Made by a program: the position numbers and the translations under genes
In this document: positions 44,804-54,655 of the stretch, piece by piece
How the letters are laid out: every line of letters starts with the position of its first letter
How positions within the stretch are numbered: position 1 is the stretch's first letter
Notes under the pieces: generated by a model
The model's input: the letters and a program-made list of their open reading frames with translations, nothing else
What the model was told of the DNA's origin: nothing
Databases searched by the model: none
Assembly (NCBI GenBank): GCA_902537815.1
Contig: CACBCS010000004.1
Location: 34,655-98,654, forward strand
From: an uncultured Pseudohongiella sp.
GTDB lineage: Bacteria; Pseudomonadota; Gammaproteobacteria; Pseudomonadales; Pseudohongiellaceae
DNA length: 64,000 nt
Reading direction: 5' to 3'

Positions 44804-47336
44804 CCCGGTACACATCCCTCGCCGCATCGAATTGCTGATAGACATGGGCTTTTTCGCGCTCCGAGCGCCAACCGGGCCAGCTGTCGGCTAATTCCTGAAG
44901 CCTGTCAATCCAGCGCAAACCGTAGCTGGCGGACTCGGGGTTTCGAATGGGCTCTTCACCCACCTGAAACCAGACCGGGTTAGTAAACGCCTGTGTGTAG
45001 GCAACATCCATCGGGAAGCGGTCGCCCGGCGCGCCCTCAGCCCTGAGATGACACCAGCCGCTGCGCTCAATCTGAAGCTGAGTTTCCAGATCATAGCGCT
45101 GGGTATTGCGAGAAAATTCAATCCGCTTGACTTCCTGGCCGTTGCAGACAAGCGCAAGGCTTTCCAGGTCAGTGACTGAGCGAAGCCAGCCCCGCAGTGT
45201 AACCTCACCCCCTCCTGCCGGCAGCGAGACTGTATCTCCGGGAAGCGCGCCTTCCACATTGAATTCAAGCAAAGGTCCTGAACTGACTACGGCCCGCCCT
45301 TTTTTCATCGCGTCAAACCACGCCTGCATGTCCAGACCCTGGCTGCCTGTATAAACATAGGTACGCAGGGAACCGAGCAGCTTACTGCGATGAAGAGAGC
45401 TGATGGAATCCTCGCCCCCGGTTGCTGTGACTTTCAGTCCGTTGTTCCACGCCGCGTAGAGCGGGTAAAACCCGGCTCGGTTGGCATCAGACCACTCTAG
45501 CGCATCGGCCGTGCCGAGCGCCGCATCAACTATAAATCCCTTTCCACCCCCGAGATTGCCGAGCAAGGGATCGCTGTCTCCGTTGTAGGGATGAACATAA
45601 CCGGTAACCGCACCCTGCGCTTTGGCCTTGAGCATCATGTCAGTGTTACTCGGATAAAGGCTTTCGATGGCCGTACCCTCATATCCGGTCACGAAAGGAG
45701 AAATGAGATGCTCTGACAATCCGAACAAGAAAATATGGCCATAAAACGGGGGACGATACTCCTGCCCGACGACAACAATCTGATCTGGCTCAGAGATCGA
45801 ATGCGCCTGACCACCCGGCTCAAAGTAATGATAATCTAGGATACGGTTGTCTTTATTCGCGACTTGCTCAAGCACGAGATCCTGATCCTCCGCGCGGGAC
45901 ATCATCATCAAGTTCTCAAGGGTATTGTGAAGATTGCCGGCATAGTTTGCGTGCACATGGGTCGAAGCGCTGAACCACCCCTTTGCCCCCATGTCCGTCA
46001 GGCGTTCAAGCTCAACATTCAGGCTGGACACTTCTCCTTCCTGGATTTCAATGGAGACGGTTTGCGGGAAAAATTCAAACCCTTTGACAAAGGTCAGCTC
46101 GGCCTCGCCCGCGGGTAACTGCATGGAGAATTCGCCCGGATTGTGAAACATCGGATCTCCACGGCCGCTGGTACGCGCGTAAGCAGTCAGTGGCGCATAG
46201 AATTTACCATCGCTGGCTGTCAGATGAACCCGGTGGTGTATTGGGTCAGTTGTCCCCTTTTCTACTACACGGACATTGAGTACACCCGTTGGCCGCCGAT
46301 ACCGATGCTCTTTGATGTCAACCGGGACCAGCTTACCTCCATAGGTCTCAAGCAACATCAGGCGTGACACCCCATGCTCATTGGAAATGAACGCTATCCA
46401 TTCACCATCCGGGGACCAGCGTGGATGAAAAGCATCATGAGTGTAGAAAGTCAGCTTGTAGGGTTCACCTCCAGACGTGGGCTGAACATAGAGATTGTTG
46501 TATTGATCTGCGGCACCACGCGTGGAGGTATAGACGAATCGTTTTCCATCAAGCGAAACATCAGGTCGCGTCCGGTACAGTGTCTGCTCCGCGAGCACCG
46601 TTTTTGCTGAGGCAATCCCGTTTTCAACGGCGGGAACGCGAAGCACATTACCCGATCCCAAGGGGACATTCCTGTTTGAGACGACGAGGAGTTCTTCTCC
46701 GTTTGGAAACCACGCCGGACTGATGTGCATATCCCAATTACCAAAATAGAGCCTGTTGCTCCCGTAGTCATTGTCTGAAGAGACAGCGACTGCTTCACCG
46801 GCCCATTCGCCATCCTTAAACTCGCGGACAATGAGGTTAAAGTAGCCATTGGGATTTGTGGAAACGTACGCAATTCGTGATCCGTCAGGAGAAAACACTG
46901 GATCGGTGTAAACTCCTGTATCGTCGGTCAAGCGGGTAACGGCTCCGGTTTCCAGATCGAGTACTTCAAGCTGTATGCGCTGGTGGTCATAATCTGCGGT
47001 GTAGACAATATAGCGACCGTCAGGAGACCAATCCGGAGAAGAGTGGTAGGCGTCTGAATAAGTGAGCTCGAATGCTTCACCGCTTTGTGGATCCACCCGC
47101 CATATCGATCCGTGCATGGCAACAGCCAGCCATTCACCGTCAGGGGACCAATCAGGCGCCCAGGGCGTTGAGCTCGGCGCCGGCGGAAAATAAAAATTAT
47201 GCATGTAGTTCCCGCCACTCAGAGCCTCTGGATAGGCTCTGGCTTGCGCCTCTGACCGCATGGGCATACCTGCGATCAAGATCAACAACACACTCAAAAG
47301 GCCGGTAAACGAAAAACGAGACGGTGATAGGATCAT
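44787..47336 (-). CDS. Exported TolB-type propeller plus PHP/CehA-like metallohydrolase
   Basis: An 849-residue secreted protein: signal peptide (FTGLLSVLLILIAGMPMRSEA), then an N-terminal beta-propeller of TolB/PD40 repeats (WSPDGEWLAVA, WSPDGRYIVYTAD, FSPDGSRIAYVST, WSPDGEWIAFIS, to about residue 340), then a domain with a PHP-type metal site (GWFSASTHVHANY about 470-482, VTATGGEDSIS) like CehA/McbA hydrolases. The propeller-PHP fusion suggests an exported esterase or phosphoesterase with a sensing or docking domain; substrate unknown. Monocistronic, convergent with nhaC. Confidence 0.78.
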   Translation of the reverse strand: MILSPSRFSFTGLLSVLLILIAGMPMRSEAQARAYPEALSGGNYMHNFYFPPAPSSTPWAPDWSPDGEWLAVAMHGSIWRVDPQSGEAFELTYSDAYHSSPDWSPDGRYIVYTADYDHQRIQLEVLDLETGAVTRLTDDTGVYTDPVFSPDGSRIAYVSTNPNGYFNLIVREFKDGEWAGEAVAVSSDNDYGSNRLYFGNWDMHISPAWFPNGEELLVVSNRNVPLGSGNVLRVPAVENGIASAKTVLAEQTLYRTRPDVSLDGKRFVYTSTRGAADQYNNLYVQPTSGGEPYKLTFYTHDAFHPRWSPDGEWIAFISNEHGVSRLMLLETYGGKLVPVDIKEHRYRRPTGVLNVRVVEKGTTDPIHHRVHLTASDGKFYAPLTAYARTSGRGDPMFHNPGEFSMQLPAGEAELTFVKGFEFFPQTVSIEIQEGEVSSLNVELERLTDMGAKGWFSASTHVHANYAGNLHNTLENLMMMSRAEDQDLVLEQVANKDNRILDYHYFEPGGQAHSISEPDQIVVVGQEYRPPFYGHIFLFGLSEHLISPFVTGYEGTAIESLYPSNTDMMLKAKAQGAVTGYVHPYNGDSDPLLGNLGGGKGFIVDAALGTADALEWSDANRAGFYPLYAAWNNGLKVTATGGEDSISSLHRSKLLGSLRTYVYTGSQGLDMQAWFDAMKKGRAVVSSGPLLEFNVEGALPGDTVSLPAGGGEVTLRGWLRSVTDLESLALVCNGQEVKRIEFSRNTQRYDLETQLQIERSGWCHLRAEGAPGDRFPMDVAYTQAFTNPVWFQVGEEPIRNPESASYGLRWIDRLQELADSWPGWRSEREKAHVYQQFDAARDVYRANLDQ

Positions 47337-47450
47337 GTTCTGATCTCCTGAACAGTTCTGCTGCCGGAATCAGAGCCTATCGCATAGGCTGGCAGGAAAG
47401 AAGCGCTCCAGACGAAATCTCACGGAGCAGGCCGTTAAACTGTCGCGATG

Positions 47451-47472
47451 CTGACCTGACGCCCCAGGTCAG
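47451..47472 (-). terminator. Hairpin after glpD (no T tract)
   Basis: CTGACCT-GACGCCCC-AGGTCAG, a perfect 7-bp stem immediately after the glpD stop codon. It lacks a run of Ts, so it may slow or protect the mRNA 3' end rather than act as a full intrinsic terminator. Confidence 0.4.
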
Positions 47473-47474
47473 GG

Positions 47475-48965
47475 CTACATCTGCCGGCGCTGCTTCAGGT
47501 AGTGAGACAGGGAGCTGACCTCCTCCTCGGAGAACACATATCCGAGCTTGGTTCGGCGCCAGAGGATATCCTCAGCGGTGATCGCCCACTCCCGGGCGCA
47601 AAGATAGTCGACCTCAAGTTGGAAAAGATTGGCACCGAAACAGACCCCCAGATCACCCATGCTGCGCGCTGCTCCAACAATTTCTGCCGCACAGGTTCCA
47701 TACGCGTTCAGCCAGCGTCTGATGAGATCCGGTCTCAGCCAGGGGTATCGCTCTGCCAGTTGCTGCTGTAGCTTGTCCTGCGCTTCGAAGTCACCACCGG
47801 GCAGGACAGCGCTTGCTGTCCAGCTTCCGGTCATAGCCGGGAAAAACTCTCGTAATCGATCCAACACCTGTTCGGCCAGCAAACGGTAAGTGGTGACCTT
47901 ACCGCCATAAACAGAGAGCATCGGCGCTGGCAGTCTGTTCAGCTGCAGACGGTAGTCCCTCGAGACCCGGCTGGCTTGCTCACCTTCATTCTCTATCAGC
48001 GGGCGAATCCCGGAGAACGCCCCCACGATCTGTTCATCACTGACGTTCACATTGAAATAGTGGTTCACGATCTCCAGCAGATAACTGACCTCTGCTTCTG
48101 AAATCTGAGGAGCATCCAGATCCCCTGAATATTCCTCCTCTGTGGTTCCTACCAAGGAATAGTCATCCAGATAAGGGATCACAAACACAACCCGGCCATC
48201 TTCATGCTGCAGAAGGAATGCCTTGTTCTGTGCACTGAGCTTCGGCAAAACAAGATGACTGCCTTTGACCAGTCGCAATGGATGCGCCTTTTCGCTGCCG
48301 GCGATTTTGCCATCAAGCTGACTCACCCAGGGACCGGCTGCATTCACCAGCACTTTGCAAGTCAGCGTTTTCCTGATGGTCGAAAGGTGATCCTTTACCG
48401 CAACAGACCAGCCTTCCGGGCGGGCTGAGGCGTCCGTCACCTCATGGCGGTTCAGAACAACTGCGCCGCGCTGCCTAGCCTGCAAAGCATTGGCCACCAC
48501 AAGACGCGAATCGTCCACCTGCGCATCCCAATACTCAAACCCTTTCCTGATAGAGGCCTCGAGCGGGCTGTCAGCCCGATACCGGACAGCTCGGGAAGCA
48601 CCGTAGTGTTTGCGCTTGGCAAGCGTGTCATAAAGGAACAGCCCGCAACGCAGCAGGATTGCACTGCGAGATTCTGGCAACATGGGAATCTGAAAGGCCA
48701 GTGGCGTTACCAGATGCGGGGCGGCAGTGGTCAGCACTTCCCGTTCCTTCAACGATTTCCTGACCAAACCAAAGTGATAATTTTCGAGATAGCGCAGACC
48801 GCCGTGAATCAGCTTTGAGCTCCAGGAAGAAGTAGCGCTGGCCAGATCGCCTTTCTCCAACAGCGCAACGGACAAACCCCGCCCGGCGGCATCAGCGGCT
48901 ATGCCAGCACCATTAATACCGCCACCAATAACCAGCAGATCAAACTCTGATTGAGACTTTGTCAC
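47475..48965 (-). CDS. glpD: Aerobic glycerol-3-phosphate dehydrogenase
   Basis: A 496-residue membrane-associated FAD enzyme oxidising sn-glycerol-3-phosphate to dihydroxyacetone phosphate and reducing quinone. Landmarks: LLVIGGGINGAGIAADAAGRG (FAD site), SSKLIHGGLRYLE, YLDDYSLVGTTEEEYSGD, SVYGGKVTTYR, and a C-terminal domain with the final ILWRRTKLGY. Divergent from glpK across a 218-base region; a GlpR-type repressor is not in the window. Confidence 0.93.
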   Translation of the reverse strand: MTKSQSEFDLLVIGGGINGAGIAADAAGRGLSVALLEKGDLASATSSWSSKLIHGGLRYLENYHFGLVRKSLKEREVLTTAAPHLVTPLAFQIPMLPESRSAILLRCGLFLYDTLAKRKHYGASRAVRYRADSPLEASIRKGFEYWDAQVDDSRLVVANALQARQRGAVVLNRHEVTDASARPEGWSVAVKDHLSTIRKTLTCKVLVNAAGPWVSQLDGKIAGSEKAHPLRLVKGSHLVLPKLSAQNKAFLLQHEDGRVVFVIPYLDDYSLVGTTEEEYSGDLDAPQISEAEVSYLLEIVNHYFNVNVSDEQIVGAFSGIRPLIENEGEQASRVSRDYRLQLNRLPAPMLSVYGGKVTTYRLLAEQVLDRLREFFPAMTGSWTASAVLPGGDFEAQDKLQQQLAERYPWLRPDLIRRWLNAYGTCAAEIVGAARSMGDLGVCFGANLFQLEVDYLCAREWAITAEDILWRRTKLGYVFSEEEVSSLSHYLKQRRQM

Positions 48966-49183
48966 TCTGAAAACTTGAAATCAGCCAGATCGCGATATGC
49001 CGAAAGGCCCCGTACCTGTCACCCTACATTCGCAGAGTTAGTGTAACATGACTCCTCAGTGAAATTTCTCGACGGCAACTGTGTAAGGAGTGTTTTTCCA
49101 CATGAATCAGCCAGAGAGATTGTCTGAGGCTGAGCATTCAGCCTGCAGACACCGCAATTCAATGGACACACAGGACAAACAGA

Positions 49184-50671
49184 ATGGGCAAAGCAATCCT
49201 CGCGATCGATCAGGGCACGACCAGCAGTCGCGCTCTGGTCTTTGACACCGAAGGCAAGCAGTTAGGCCTCGGACAACAGGAGTTTACGCAGCATTTCCCG
49301 AATAACGGTTGGGTAGAACATGATGCGGATGAAATCTGGGCAACCACACTGGCAAGCTGTGAGGCTGCCATGAATGCAGCCAAGGTACAGGCCGAGGATA
49401 TCCTGTGCATCGGCATCACCAACCAGCGGGAAACCACCGTCGTTTGGGACAGATCAACCGGCGCACCGATCCACCATGCTATTGTCTGGCAGGACCGACG
49501 CACAAGCGACTACTGCGCCGAGCTCAAGCAGCAGCAGAACACAGTCTCTGACATTCAGAGCAAAACCGGACTGTTGCTGGACCCCTATTTCTCGGCGACC
49601 AAGATACGCTGGATTCTGGACAACGTCCCTGACGCGAGAGCGCGCGCTGAGCGAGGCGAACTTGCTTTCGGCACCGTCGACAGCTGGTTGCTGTGGAAAC
49701 TTACCGGCGGAAAAAGTCACTTCACCGATGCCACCAACGCCTCTCGGACCATGCTTTTTAATATTTCGTCGCAATCCTGGGATGAGGACCTGCTTTCGCT
49801 GTTTGAAGTACCAGCGTCGGTGTTGCCGGAGGTAAAGGACTGTGCCGCAGATTTCGGCACCACCGAGCCCCCTCTCTTCGGTGCTTCAATCCCCATCACC
49901 GGAATGATCGGCGATCAACAAAGCGCAGCATTCGGACAGGGCTGTTTCCAGAAAGGTACGGCAAAAAGCACCTACGGAACCGGCTGCTTCCTGTTACTGA
50001 ATACCGGAACAGACGTGCTCAAGTCAGACAATCAACTGCTGAGCACCGTTGCCTATCGCCTCAAGGGAGAGCCTGCCTATGCCATCGAAGGCAGTATATT
50101 CATGGCAGGAGCTACGATGCAGTGGATTCGCGATGGCCTGAAACTGATTGACGAAGCCGGTGCCTCAGAGGCACTCGCCGAACAAACCGGGGACGACCTT
50201 TCAGTCTATTTAGTGCCGGCTTTTACAGGTCTCGGCGCTCCCTACTGGGATCCTGATGCCAGAGGAGCACTGTTGGGTATGACGCGTGATACGGGCATCA
50301 AAGAAGTCGTCACCGCCGGATTGATGTCTGTGTGCTATCAGACGAAAGATCTGGTTGAGGCTATCGCAGCGGATGGCGCACAACTCTCAACCCTGCGTGT
50401 AGACGGCGGTATGGTGAAAAATAACTACGTCCTGCAGAAACTGGCAGACGTACTCGATGCAGAAGTACATCGCCCTGCTATCACTGAAACCACCGCACTT
50501 GGCGCAGCTTACATGGCAGGGCTTCACCAGGGCGTCTTCGATTCGCTGGATGCAATCGCGGCGAAATGGCAACTCGAACGCGCTTTCACCCCGCAAAGTA
50601 ATGCAGACTGGCGCAGCCGCCAGTACGCAGGCTGGCAAGACGCTGTCGCGCGCATACGCAGCCAGCGCTGA
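49184..50671 (+). CDS. glpK: Glycerol kinase
   Basis: A 495-residue FGGY-family kinase converting glycerol and ATP to glycerol-3-phosphate. Landmarks: [15 protein letters not shown] (phosphate 1 motif), [51 protein letters not shown], and the adenosine block [13 protein letters not shown]. Divergent from glpD and followed five bases later by a histidine phosphatase gene. No glpF channel gene is nearby. Confidence 0.95.
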   Translation: MGKAILAIDQGTTSSRALVFDTEGKQLGLGQQEFTQHFPNNGWVEHDADEIWATTLASCEAAMNAAKVQAEDILCIGITNQRETTVVWDRSTGAPIHHAIVWQDRRTSDYCAELKQQQNTVSDIQSKTGLLLDPYFSATKIRWILDNVPDARARAERGELAFGTVDSWLLWKLTGGKSHFTDATNASRTMLFNISSQSWDEDLLSLFEVPASVLPEVKDCAADFGTTEPPLFGASIPITGMIGDQQSAAFGQGCFQKGTAKSTYGTGCFLLLNTGTDVLKSDNQLLSTVAYRLKGEPAYAIEGSIFMAGATMQWIRDGLKLIDEAGASEALAEQTGDDLSVYLVPAFTGLGAPYWDPDARGALLGMTRDTGIKEVVTAGLMSVCYQTKDLVEAIAADGAQLSTLRVDGGMVKNNYVLQKLADVLDAEVHRPAITETTALGAAYMAGLHQGVFDSLDAIAAKWQLERAFTPQSNADWRSRQYAGWQDAVARIRSQR

Positions 50672-50676
50672 ACGTC

Positions 50677-51285
50677 ATGGAATTGCATCTGATCAGACAT
50701 GGACAAACCAACTGGAACGAGGAGCGCAGAGCGCAGGGACAAAGCGATTCCGTACTGACCGAACTGGGCATCGAGCAGGCCAAAACGCTCGGTGCCCGCA
50801 TCAGCGCCGTGCCGTTCGATGCGCTCTACTGCAGCAGCAGTGTTCGAACTCGACAAACGGTAGCCCATGCCTTTCCTGACTGGGAAAAGCCCGTCACTTA
50901 TCTTGATACCTTGCGGGAAATTCAGATGGGTGAGTGGGAGGGCAGGCTGTATGCCGAACTGGAGGCAGAGTCCCCTGAATCCTTTCACCACTTTTGGCAA
51001 GAACCCCACAAATTCGATGTGCCCGGCGCCGAGACCTTCTTCCAGTTGCAAAGCCGGGCACTGGCGGCAATCAGGGACATCTATTTCAAGCACGCGGGCC
51101 AACTCGTCGCCCTTGTCAGCCACGGCGCCCTGATCAAAACGTTGCTTGCCCACATCGAAGGGCGGCACATGGCTCAACTCTGGACCCCACCTCAAATGCA
51201 CAACTGTGCGCACAGTATTGTCTGCGTGGATGCTGAGGATAGTTATAAGATCCTGCAGTACGCCGACCAGCCTTATGATCAGTGA
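50677..51285 (+). CDS. Histidine phosphatase family protein (phosphoglycerate-mutase-like)
   Basis: A 202-residue phosphatase with catalytic motif LIRHGQTNWNEERRAQGQSD (RHG, His8 phosphorylated), EIQMGEWEGRLYAEL (second-site Glu) and LVSHGALIKTLL (second His). This family removes phosphate from small metabolites or cofactors (CobC, GpmB types); the substrate is unknown. Close spacing to glpK suggests a glycerol-linked phosphate ester, but that is inference. Confidence 0.85.
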   Translation: MELHLIRHGQTNWNEERRAQGQSDSVLTELGIEQAKTLGARISAVPFDALYCSSSVRTRQTVAHAFPDWEKPVTYLDTLREIQMGEWEGRLYAELEAESPESFHHFWQEPHKFDVPGAETFFQLQSRALAAIRDIYFKHAGQLVALVSHGALIKTLLAHIEGRHMAQLWTPPQMHNCAHSIVCVDAEDSYKILQYADQPYDQ

Positions 51286-51436
51286 AGACATTCAGTCAAA
51301 CGTCCTGCTGACACGCATCGTCCAGCCGAAATTCCGAATAATAAAAACCTGATGCGGCAGCTTGTGCTGGGCCGCTCGGAGCAAGCGACATGTGGTATGC
51401 TTGCACGCCACGTCGGGGGCGAAGGAAGCGAGAACC

Positions 51437-51934
51437 TTGGAACGACGCTACTACAACATCTTGATCTTCATCGTGATCAGCCTATCTGTCCTGCTGCTGT
51501 GTCAGGCAATCGGTCTTTGGGTCAACAACACCATTCCTCAGAACACGACGCTGGAGCTGAGCCGGTTTGTTCACCTCACGCATCTGAGAAATTTCGGAGG
51601 CGTTTTTGGACTGGCGCAAGGGTCCGGATGGCTTTTCGGCTTGATCAGTATCGGCCTGTTGGTGGGTGTCTCGGCCTACCTGATAGTCAATTCGACCCTC
51701 AAACGCTATGAGTACATCTGCTTTGGGTTTGTAGTCGGAGGCGGCGCCAGCAATATCACTGATCGACTGGTCTACGGCAGCGTCATTGATTTTATTGATA
51801 TTCAGCAAATCCCCTTCTGGCATTATGTATTCAACACGGCCGACGTCATGATCCACCTGGGTATCTGGCCCTTGCTGATCATCAGTTTTGTGCTGAACAA
51901 GACCGCGACGGACCGGGAGACAGTCGGGAGCTGA
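51437..51934 (+). CDS. lspA: Signal peptidase II-like lipoprotein signal peptidase
   Basis: A 165-residue inner-membrane aspartic protease of four helices. The two catalytic-Asp regions are NITDRLVYGSVIDFIDI and FNTADVMIHLG, and HLRNFGGVFGLA is the usual N-x-G-x-x-F loop. It cleaves the signal peptides of diacylglyceryl-modified prolipoproteins. TTG at 51437 is chosen because AAGGAAG precedes it and the following ERRYYNILIFIVISL fits; the frame upstream is not family-like. It is away from ileS, so it could be an accessory copy. Confidence 0.85.
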   Translation: MERRYYNILIFIVISLSVLLLCQAIGLWVNNTIPQNTTLELSRFVHLTHLRNFGGVFGLAQGSGWLFGLISIGLLVGVSAYLIVNSTLKRYEYICFGFVVGGGASNITDRLVYGSVIDFIDIQQIPFWHYVFNTADVMIHLGIWPLLIISFVLNKTATDRETVGS

Positions 51935-52364
51935 ACCTGGCCCAATGACTCAACTGATGCAGCCCACAGCAACCGAGAGCATACCTCTATTCGCGGCCGT
52001 TTGAGGTCAGGTTGTAAAGACTGAAATGTCACCGTTGAGGGCACACAACTTCATCCCTCTCTCATACCGGTCAATCCCGTGAGCGAGTTACCAAGCGGCT
52101 CTGACACCGAGTCCGCGAATGGTCTGCAGCGAATTCCCAAATGCCTGATATCTCGGGATTTACCTGAATTTTGCTGTAAAGTTTGGTCACTATTTGACCA
52201 TGGACAAAGCTGAACCCTTACGGTAAGTTGGCAGTGGGTGGTGCTACGCCTCCAGATCGGATCGAAGCGCCTCAACCTGTTGTTTTTACTGACTTATTAT
52301 TAAAAACGACGGTGAGCCCGACGCAGTAAAAACTGGATTCTTTTATATCTCAGTGAGGCTTACA
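51935..52364. other. Intergenic region upstream of the PQQ enzyme
   Basis: About 430 bases without a convincing gene. It contains the inverted repeat described separately, and an AT-rich stretch (TTGTTTTTACTGACTTATTA from 52280) suited to a promoter. No hairpin-plus-T-tract was recognised after lspA. Confidence 0.5.
52184..52200. promoter_or_regulatory. 17-bp inverted repeat upstream of the PQQ enzyme
   Basis: TGGTCA-CTATT-TGACCA is a perfect 6-bp dyad with a five-base spacer about 165 bases before the PQQ gene start, in an otherwise AT-rich region. It resembles an operator for a dimeric regulator, but none is identified. Confidence 0.4.
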
Positions 52365-54380
52365 ATGACAATAAAACGAACTATCCTGCAAAGCATCAAG
52401 CCGATCGCCACGGCTGCACTGGTTCTGGCCTGTTCCGCAAGCGTGATGGCCCAGGATTCGGTTGAGTGGTTTACCCTAGGTAATGATTTCGGCCACACCC
52501 GATTTTCTCCCGCTGACGAGATTACCGTCGATAATTTCGAGGACCTTGAAGTGGTCTGGGAATGGGACGGTGCCAGCATGGGCGCAAGCAGCGGCCGTGC
52601 AACCCCGAGCTACATCAACGGTATGCTCTACGCCGTCGCAGGCCCTCGCCGACACGTGGTCGCAATCGATCCGAAGACGGGAGAAACCGTCTGGAGCTAT
52701 CGTCTTCCGAATACCGCACGCTGGGAATACTCAATGCGCGCTGACTACGGAAAGGGCATCGGCTACGATGAGGTGGACGGCCGAGGGATCATTTACATCA
52801 TCACTCCCGGATTCTTCCTGGTAGCTCTGGATGCCGTGACCGGCACACCACTCGAAGGCTTCGGTCAGCCTGTTCCTGTTGAGGGTTTCCCGGAAACCGG
52901 TGTGGTTGACCTCCTGGCAGACCTTGGCCACCCCTATGATCCCTATGACGGCGTACCTCTGGAGACCGGTTATATCACCTCCTCTTCGCCGCCCGTGATC
53001 GTTAACGACACCATCATTGTGGGCAACTCCGCTGAACAGGGCTATCATCAGTCACGGATTGAGAATATCCCCGGCGACATCCTTGCCTATGACAAGACCA
53101 GCGGCGAGTTCAAATGGAAATTCAATGTAATCCCGCGTCCGGGCGAATACGGTCATGAGACCTGGGAAAACGACGCCTGGGAGTGGACCGGTGACGTGTC
53201 TTCCTGGGCACCGATAACCGCCGATGTTGAAAATAATCTGGTGTTTGTCCCGACCAACGGTGCAACCATCGACTATTACGGCGGTTTCCGCCCGGGTGAC
53301 AACCTCTTCGGCACCAGTCTGATCGCACTGGATGCGTCAACTGGCGAAAGAGCCTGGCATTTCCAGATGGTTCACCACGACATCTGGAACTACGATAACC
53401 CGATGTCGCCCATTCTGATGGACGTCAATGTGGATGGCAGGGACATTCCGGCGGTTATGCAGGTCACCAAACAGAGCTTTGTCTATGCGTTCAACAGGCT
53501 GACAGGTGAGCCACTCTGGCCAATCGAGGAACGCCCTGTCCCTCAGTCTACCGTGCCAGGCGAAAAACTATCGCCCACGCAGCCATTCCCTACCAAACCT
53601 GCGCCGTTCGACATTCAGGGTATTTCTATTGACGATTTAGTGGATTGGACACCCGAACTGCGTCAACAAGCCATTACCGCTATGTCTGACTATATGATGG
53701 GGCCGCTGTTTTTGCCTCCCATACAGCGGGGTCATGAGTCCGGCAAGCGAGCTGCCATGTTCTGTCCGGGTGGCGGTGGCGGCGCGAATATTACCGCGCC
53801 AGCCGTAGCCGATCCGACCACCGGCATGCTGTATGTCTCATCTCGCTCAGCGTGCAGTCCAGTCCAGCTCGTACCGGGCGAAGAGGCTGACCTGCAGTAT
53901 GAATTGCCAACTGGCTCCACCTACGCGCAGTTCGCCAATGGCCCTGGCGCAGGATCACCACGGCACCCTGCGCAAATCCCCTACTTCAAGCCACCCTATA
54001 GCCGCATTACCGCTATCAATATGAACACGGGTGAGCATGAGTGGATGGTACCGACCGGTAACACTCCGGCTCGAGTTCAGCGGGTCATCGAAGAGAATAA
54101 TCTTGACGTCGGCAACACGGGCACCGGAGCACTGGTACCCATGACCGTTACACCAAACATGCTCATTTACTCTGATACAGAAACTGACGGAACTCCGATG
54201 CTGTATGCGGTTAACAAATCGACCGGAGCAACAGAAGCCGCTATCGAAGTGCCTGGCAGAAGCCGTTATGGTATGAGCACCTGGGTGCACGATGGACATC
54301 AGTACATCATGCTCCAGACCGGCTCAAAACTCACCGCAATGGCGCTACCCGCTGCGGCGCCGGGCAGCAGCGGCCATTAG
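52365..54380 (+). CDS. Exported PQQ-dependent dehydrogenase (quinoprotein propeller)
   Basis: A 671-residue periplasmic quinoprotein: signal peptide (ATAALVLACSASVMAQ), then the W-motif beta-propeller repeats with blocks such as VVAIDPKTGETVWSYRLP, LAYDKTSGEFKWKFNVIPRPGE, LIALDASTGERAWHFQMVHHDIWNYDNP and MNTGEHEWMVPTGN. HDIWDYD-like sequence is typical of PQQ alcohol/glucose-type dehydrogenases. No cytochrome domain is attached, so electrons must pass to a separate carrier. ATG at 52365 follows TGAGG. The gene is monocistronic and ends in a strong terminator; PQQ synthesis genes are not in the window. Confidence 0.83.
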   Translation: MTIKRTILQSIKPIATAALVLACSASVMAQDSVEWFTLGNDFGHTRFSPADEITVDNFEDLEVVWEWDGASMGASSGRATPSYINGMLYAVAGPRRHVVAIDPKTGETVWSYRLPNTARWEYSMRADYGKGIGYDEVDGRGIIYIITPGFFLVALDAVTGTPLEGFGQPVPVEGFPETGVVDLLADLGHPYDPYDGVPLETGYITSSSPPVIVNDTIIVGNSAEQGYHQSRIENIPGDILAYDKTSGEFKWKFNVIPRPGEYGHETWENDAWEWTGDVSSWAPITADVENNLVFVPTNGATIDYYGGFRPGDNLFGTSLIALDASTGERAWHFQMVHHDIWNYDNPMSPILMDVNVDGRDIPAVMQVTKQSFVYAFNRLTGEPLWPIEERPVPQSTVPGEKLSPTQPFPTKPAPFDIQGISIDDLVDWTPELRQQAITAMSDYMMGPLFLPPIQRGHESGKRAAMFCPGGGGGANITAPAVADPTTGMLYVSSRSACSPVQLVPGEEADLQYELPTGSTYAQFANGPGAGSPRHPAQIPYFKPPYSRITAINMNTGEHEWMVPTGNTPARVQRVIEENNLDVGNTGTGALVPMTVTPNMLIYSDTETDGTPMLYAVNKSTGATEAAIEVPGRSRYGMSTWVHDGHQYIMLQTGSKLTAMALPAAAPGSSGH

Positions 54381-54400
54381 CCACAGGTAAGCAAGAAAAA

Positions 54401-54430
54401 CCGACCACCTGCCGGGTGGTCGGTTTTTTT
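54401..54430 (+). terminator. Strong intrinsic terminator after the PQQ gene
   Basis: CCGACCACC-TGCCG-GGTGGTCGG stem followed by seven Ts, 20 bases after the stop codon. A textbook Rho-independent terminator for the PQQ enzyme gene. Confidence 0.92.
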
Positions 54431-54655
54431 CTGGCTTACGTTCAGGGATCGAGAAAAGCTGCCAGACACCGGCGTTTGTATCCGGCCTTATTGCCCTTCG
54501 GCGGTCAGTCTTCGGTCAGTTAGCAGCACAAGTTCCAGAGGCCTCGGCCTACCGTCAAGCCGGCGCGGGGTCCTGCTCACAAGCCTACGGGTCTGGGTGA
54601 GGTCCGTATAGCCCATCAGGATTTTCTCAAGGCCACCCTGCTTTCGAAGCCCGCC

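Noticed and set aside
49101..49244. Possible leader peptide of 47 codons before glpK
   Set aside because: AAGGAG lies upstream, but the frame overlaps glpK and its product is low-complexity and polar; not convincing.
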